Shown: piece after piece, positions 61,907 through 64,000 of the stretch
Layout of the letters: each line of letters opens with the position of its first letter
How positions within the stretch are numbered: the first letter of the stretch is position 1
Assembly (NCBI RefSeq): GCF_014280965.1
Contig: NZ_JACODZ010000003.1
Span: 372,001-436,000, forward strand
Source: Echinicola salinicaeni
GTDB lineage: Bacteria > Bacteroidota > Bacteroidia > Cytophagales > Cyclobacteriaceae
Direction of reading: 5' to 3'
DNA length: 64,000 nt
The notes under the pieces: generated by a model
Told to the model about the DNA's origin: nothing
The model's database searches: none
The model's input: the letters and a program-made list of their open reading frames with translations, nothing else
Program-made: the position numbers and the translations under genes

Positions 61907-64000
61907 ATGGGATATAATATTTTGAATTACTTTTTTGTTTTGCCTGCTATGCTTTTTGTATTTCTAATACCATTTAGTAAAATAGGTAATTCTGCGGTTT
62001 TTAATCAATCAGGACAAACTTTATTTCTTCTAATTTTTTTAGTATGGTTATGTGTAATAATTGCCTTTAGAAAAATTGAGATTCCAAATGAATTAAGGTT
62101 AAGCCTTTTAGATGTTGTTTTATTTTTATTAGGGGTTTACTTTTTGATTAACAGTACTTTAATTCAAGAAACCTATAGCATCACTTTTCAAGGAAGCGAT
62201 CTGGTTGGATTAGGGCTGTTTTATCTGTTAGTTAGATGGATTTATTCGAAAAATAAAATAAGCCTTCTAATAGCAGTTGTTTTAAGTGGACTGGCGCAGG
62301 TAATTTACGGAGAGCTACAGTTATACGGTGTTTATCACTCTTTACATTCAGGTTTTTCAGTTACGGGAAGTTTTTTTAACCCAGGTCCTTATGCAGGGTA
62401 TTTGGCGGTGATATTTCCTGTGGCTTTAGGACTGTATTTCTATACGGATAAGGAAGGGCATGGTGCCGTTGGCTTGAAGAAGGAAGGAATTCCTTTGGAT
62501 GACGGGATGGCTTCGCTCTCCTCCGTCGGACTCGCCATGACGTATAATACGAAGGTCAGGTCATGGGTAAAGGGGGTGGTCAAGTATCTTTCCTTGGCCA
62601 CTGTTTTGGGCATTTTATTGGTATTGCCTGTTGCAAATTCTAGGGCTGCTTGGTTGGCGGTGATGCTTTCTGGTGGTTTTTTGGCTTACCACAGATATAG
62701 TTGGAAAAGAAATTCTAGTACCTTCTTGGGAATTGGAGTCCCGCGTCAGAGACGGCGGGACAACAGTTTATTCCGAATTGTGGACGGCAAAATTAAAAGG
62801 GGATTGGCAGCTGTATTACTATTGGTGGTGATGGGGTTGGTCCTTTTTGGAGTTTATTTAGTCAAAAAAGACTCGGCAGATGGTCGCCTATTGATTTGGA
62901 AGGCTTCTTGGAAAATGATAATGGAGAACCCTTGGTTGGGGATTGGCTTTGACCGCTTTAAGGCAGGCTATATGGAAGCCCAGGCAGATTATTTTAGAGA
63001 ACATCCTGATGATTTAGCTATTCCCCTGGCAGATGATGTGGTCTATGCTTTTAATGAGGGCGTACAACTTCTAGTAGAGCAGGGATTGGTGGGATTTGTA
63101 TTGGTGGTGGGGTTGTTGGTTGTAGCCTTTCGCTCACCCCCCATCCCCCTTAAGGGGGAGATGCAGCCCTCGGGTTTGATTCGTTGTAAAGCTGAAGAAA
63201 AGGGGAATGGATCTTTTAACCTTTTTACTTCTTTAGAAGCACGAATAGCCCAAGCTGGTCTGGTTTCCTTATTGGTTTTTGGCATGTTTTCTTATCCTTC
63301 TCATATTTTACCGATTAAGATCTGTGGAGTGATTTATCTAGCCATTCTGGCAGGGAATAGTAAAAAAGTATTCAAAATACCTTTTTCGTTGTCCCGGGTC
63401 TCTGCCCCGGGACCTCAGGAAATGCGATCTTCAACTCAAGTAATTGAGGAGTCAGGAGCTTCCTGTTTAAAACGTCCCGCAAGGTGTTCAGCGGGACAAC
63501 GGTTGCGCTGGTGGACAGTTTCTGGAGCGAGTATGATTTTAGCTGTTGCCATTATATGGCATGCAAGCCGTGTATATCAAGCAACACAAAATTGGAAGGA
63601 TGCTTTGAATTTTTATGAGAGAGGGGCTTATAGCATTTCCCTGGAACACTATGAAAAGGCATTCCCCATTTTTGCACGGGAAGGAGAGTTTTTATGTAAT
63701 TATGGCAAAGCCCTTTCGGTGTCTGGAAAGCATGTCAAAGCAGTGGTGATACTAGAGGAAGCCTCGAATTATTTAAGTAATACCATTATCCAAACGGCTT
63801 TGGGCGATAGTTATAAGGCCTTGGAAGACTTTGATAAGGCCGAACAAGCTTATCAATTGGGTGCAGATATGCTGCCCGATCGCTTTTATCCCAAGTACTT
63901 ATTGGCAAACCTTTATCATACCATGGGAGAAGAGAAGAAAATGAAATCCCTGGCGCATTATCTAGTGGAAAAGGATCCTAAGGTGCCATCTCAGGCGGTA
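61907..64000 (+). CDS. O-antigen ligase/polymerase-like membrane protein with C-terminal TPR-like helices (3' end outside window)
   Basis: ATG 61907, open to the right edge (698 codons, no stop). N-terminal hydrophobic helices, then 'FFNPGPYAGYLAVIFPVALG', the Wzy_C block SADGRLLIWKASWKMIMENP and WLGIGFDRFKAGYM (~D325), more helices, and TPR-like repeats from ~565 (ALNFYERGAYSISLEHYEKA, KALEDFDKAEQAYQLG). Members join or polymerise lipid-linked glycans in the inner membrane. Five GC-rich palindromic segments are read in frame in loops between helices. The frame is unbroken, so the protein may well be made. Confidence 0.85.
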   Translation, partial: MGYNILNYFFVLPAMLFVFLIPFSKIGNSAVFNQSGQTLFLLIFLVWLCVIIAFRKIEIPNELRLSLLDVVLFLLGVYFLINSTLIQETYSITFQGSDLVGLGLFYLLVRWIYSKNKISLLIAVVLSGLAQVIYGELQLYGVYHSLHSGFSVTGSFFNPGPYAGYLAVIFPVALGLYFYTDKEGHGAVGLKKEGIPLDDGMASLSSVGLAMTYNTKVRSWVKGVVKYLSLATVLGILLVLPVANSRAAWLAVMLSGGFLAYHRYSWKRNSSTFLGIGVPRQRRRDNSLFRIVDGKIKRGLAAVLLLVVMGLVLFGVYLVKKDSADGRLLIWKASWKMIMENPWLGIGFDRFKAGYMEAQADYFREHPDDLAIPLADDVVYAFNEGVQLLVEQGLVGFVLVVGLLVVAFRSPPIPLKGEMQPSGLIRCKAEEKGNGSFNLFTSLEARIAQAGLVSLLVFGMFSYPSHILPIKICGVIYLAILAGNSKKVFKIPFSLSRVSAPGPQEMRSSTQVIEESGASCLKRPARCSAGQRLRWWTVSGASMILAVAIIWHASRVYQATQNWKDALNFYERGAYSISLEHYEKAFPIFAREGEFLCNYGKALSVSGKHVKAVVILEEASNYLSNTIIQTALGDSYKALEDFDKAEQAYQLGADMLPDRFYPKYLLANLYHTMGEEKKMKSLAHYLVEKDPKVPSQAV
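62497..62545. repeat. in-frame palindromic insert 1 in the ligase-like gene
   Basis: GC-rich block reading GGATGACGGGATGGC ... ACTCGCCATGACG, with ATGGC/GCCAT and outer CG pairs. It resembles the 'GTCATGGCGAG' dispersed repeat found in many Bacteroidota genomes. Encodes LDDGMASLSSVGLAMTYN. Confidence 0.75.
62738..62761. repeat. in-frame palindromic insert 2 in the ligase-like gene
   Basis: GTCCCGC pairs with GCGGGAC, with inner GTC/GAC. Encodes VPRQRRRD. Confidence 0.8.
63141..63164. repeat. in-frame palindromic insert 3 in the ligase-like gene
   Basis: Perfect core CCCCCTTAAGGGGG (63145-63158). Encodes PPIPLKGEMQ. Confidence 0.75.
63391..63413. repeat. in-frame palindromic insert 4 in the ligase-like gene
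   Basis: GTCCCGGG pairs with CCCGGGAC around a 7-nt loop. Encodes SRVSAPGP. Confidence 0.8.
63474..63497. repeat. in-frame palindromic insert 5 in the ligase-like gene
   Basis: GTCCCGC pairs with GCGGGAC around a 10-nt loop, the same arms as insert 2. Encodes RPARCSAGQ. Confidence 0.8.

Noticed and set aside
63043-63285. 80-aa minus-strand ORF
   Set aside because: Shadow inside the continuous ligase-like frame, caused by the GC-rich palindromic insert.
61907-64000. Ligase-like gene as a pseudogene because of the inserts
   Set aside because: All five inserts preserve the frame over 698 codons and both conserved ends are read in the same frame.

Overview
The window most likely comes from a free-living, probably marine Bacteroidota, with Cyclobacteriaceae (Echinicola/Cyclobacterium type) as the best guess. 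The basis is the SusC/SusD pair with FecI/FecR regulators, many short lipoprotein signals, sulfatases, and Bacteroidota-restricted families (DUF4221, BF3164/TolB-like, six-bladed propeller lipoproteins, NVEALA-like peptides). The taxon is an inference from gene content. No rRNA, tRNA or CRISPR array was seen.

Layout. (1) 1-5.2 kb: the end of a GH127-type glycosidase, a dienelactone hydrolase and an SGNH lipoprotein on the minus strand, a DUF6528-type lipoprotein and a GH28 polygalacturonase. (2) 6.2-23.7 kb: a polysaccharide utilisation locus read in one direction. It holds an ECF sigma factor, FecR anti-sigma, SusC, SusD, a small surface lipoprotein, an acetylesterase, two GH29 fucosidases flanking a GH43/GH117-like propeller glycosidase, an SGNH esterase, a sulfatase and a GH95 enzyme. 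This suggests a sulfated, O-acetylated, L-fucose (or L-galactose) containing glycan. (3) 23.9-35.7 kb: a rhamnogalacturonan-I/pectin group with GH105, DUF6250, exo-rhamnogalacturonan lyase (PL26-type), rhamnogalacturonan acetylesterase (CE12), GH51 and GH2. It has no SusC/D of its own in the window. (4) 35.8-44.4 kb: housekeeping genes (SbcC, SbcD, RlpA, bestrophin) and a lone sulfatase, separated by repeat-rich DNA that includes a 139-bp tandem repeat.

(5) 45-61.6 kb: an accessory, recombination-scarred region. It carries eight beta-propeller or propeller-like lipoprotein genes plus broken copies, two small secreted acidic peptides with four cysteines each, a LytTR regulator, a sulfotransferase, a CxxC thioredoxin-like lipoprotein, a broken LanC-like gene, and a RAYT transposase with REP palindromes and internally deleted (MITE-like) derivatives. 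A ~0.5-kb module ending in a terminator hairpin occurs twice, each time ahead of a small regulator and a unit made of peptide gene, hairpin and propeller lipoprotein. I regard this as the best candidate for an undescribed system.

(6) 61.9 kb to the right edge: an O-antigen ligase/polymerase-like membrane protein with C-terminal TPR-like helices. Its reading frame contains five separate palindromic inserts, all in frame.
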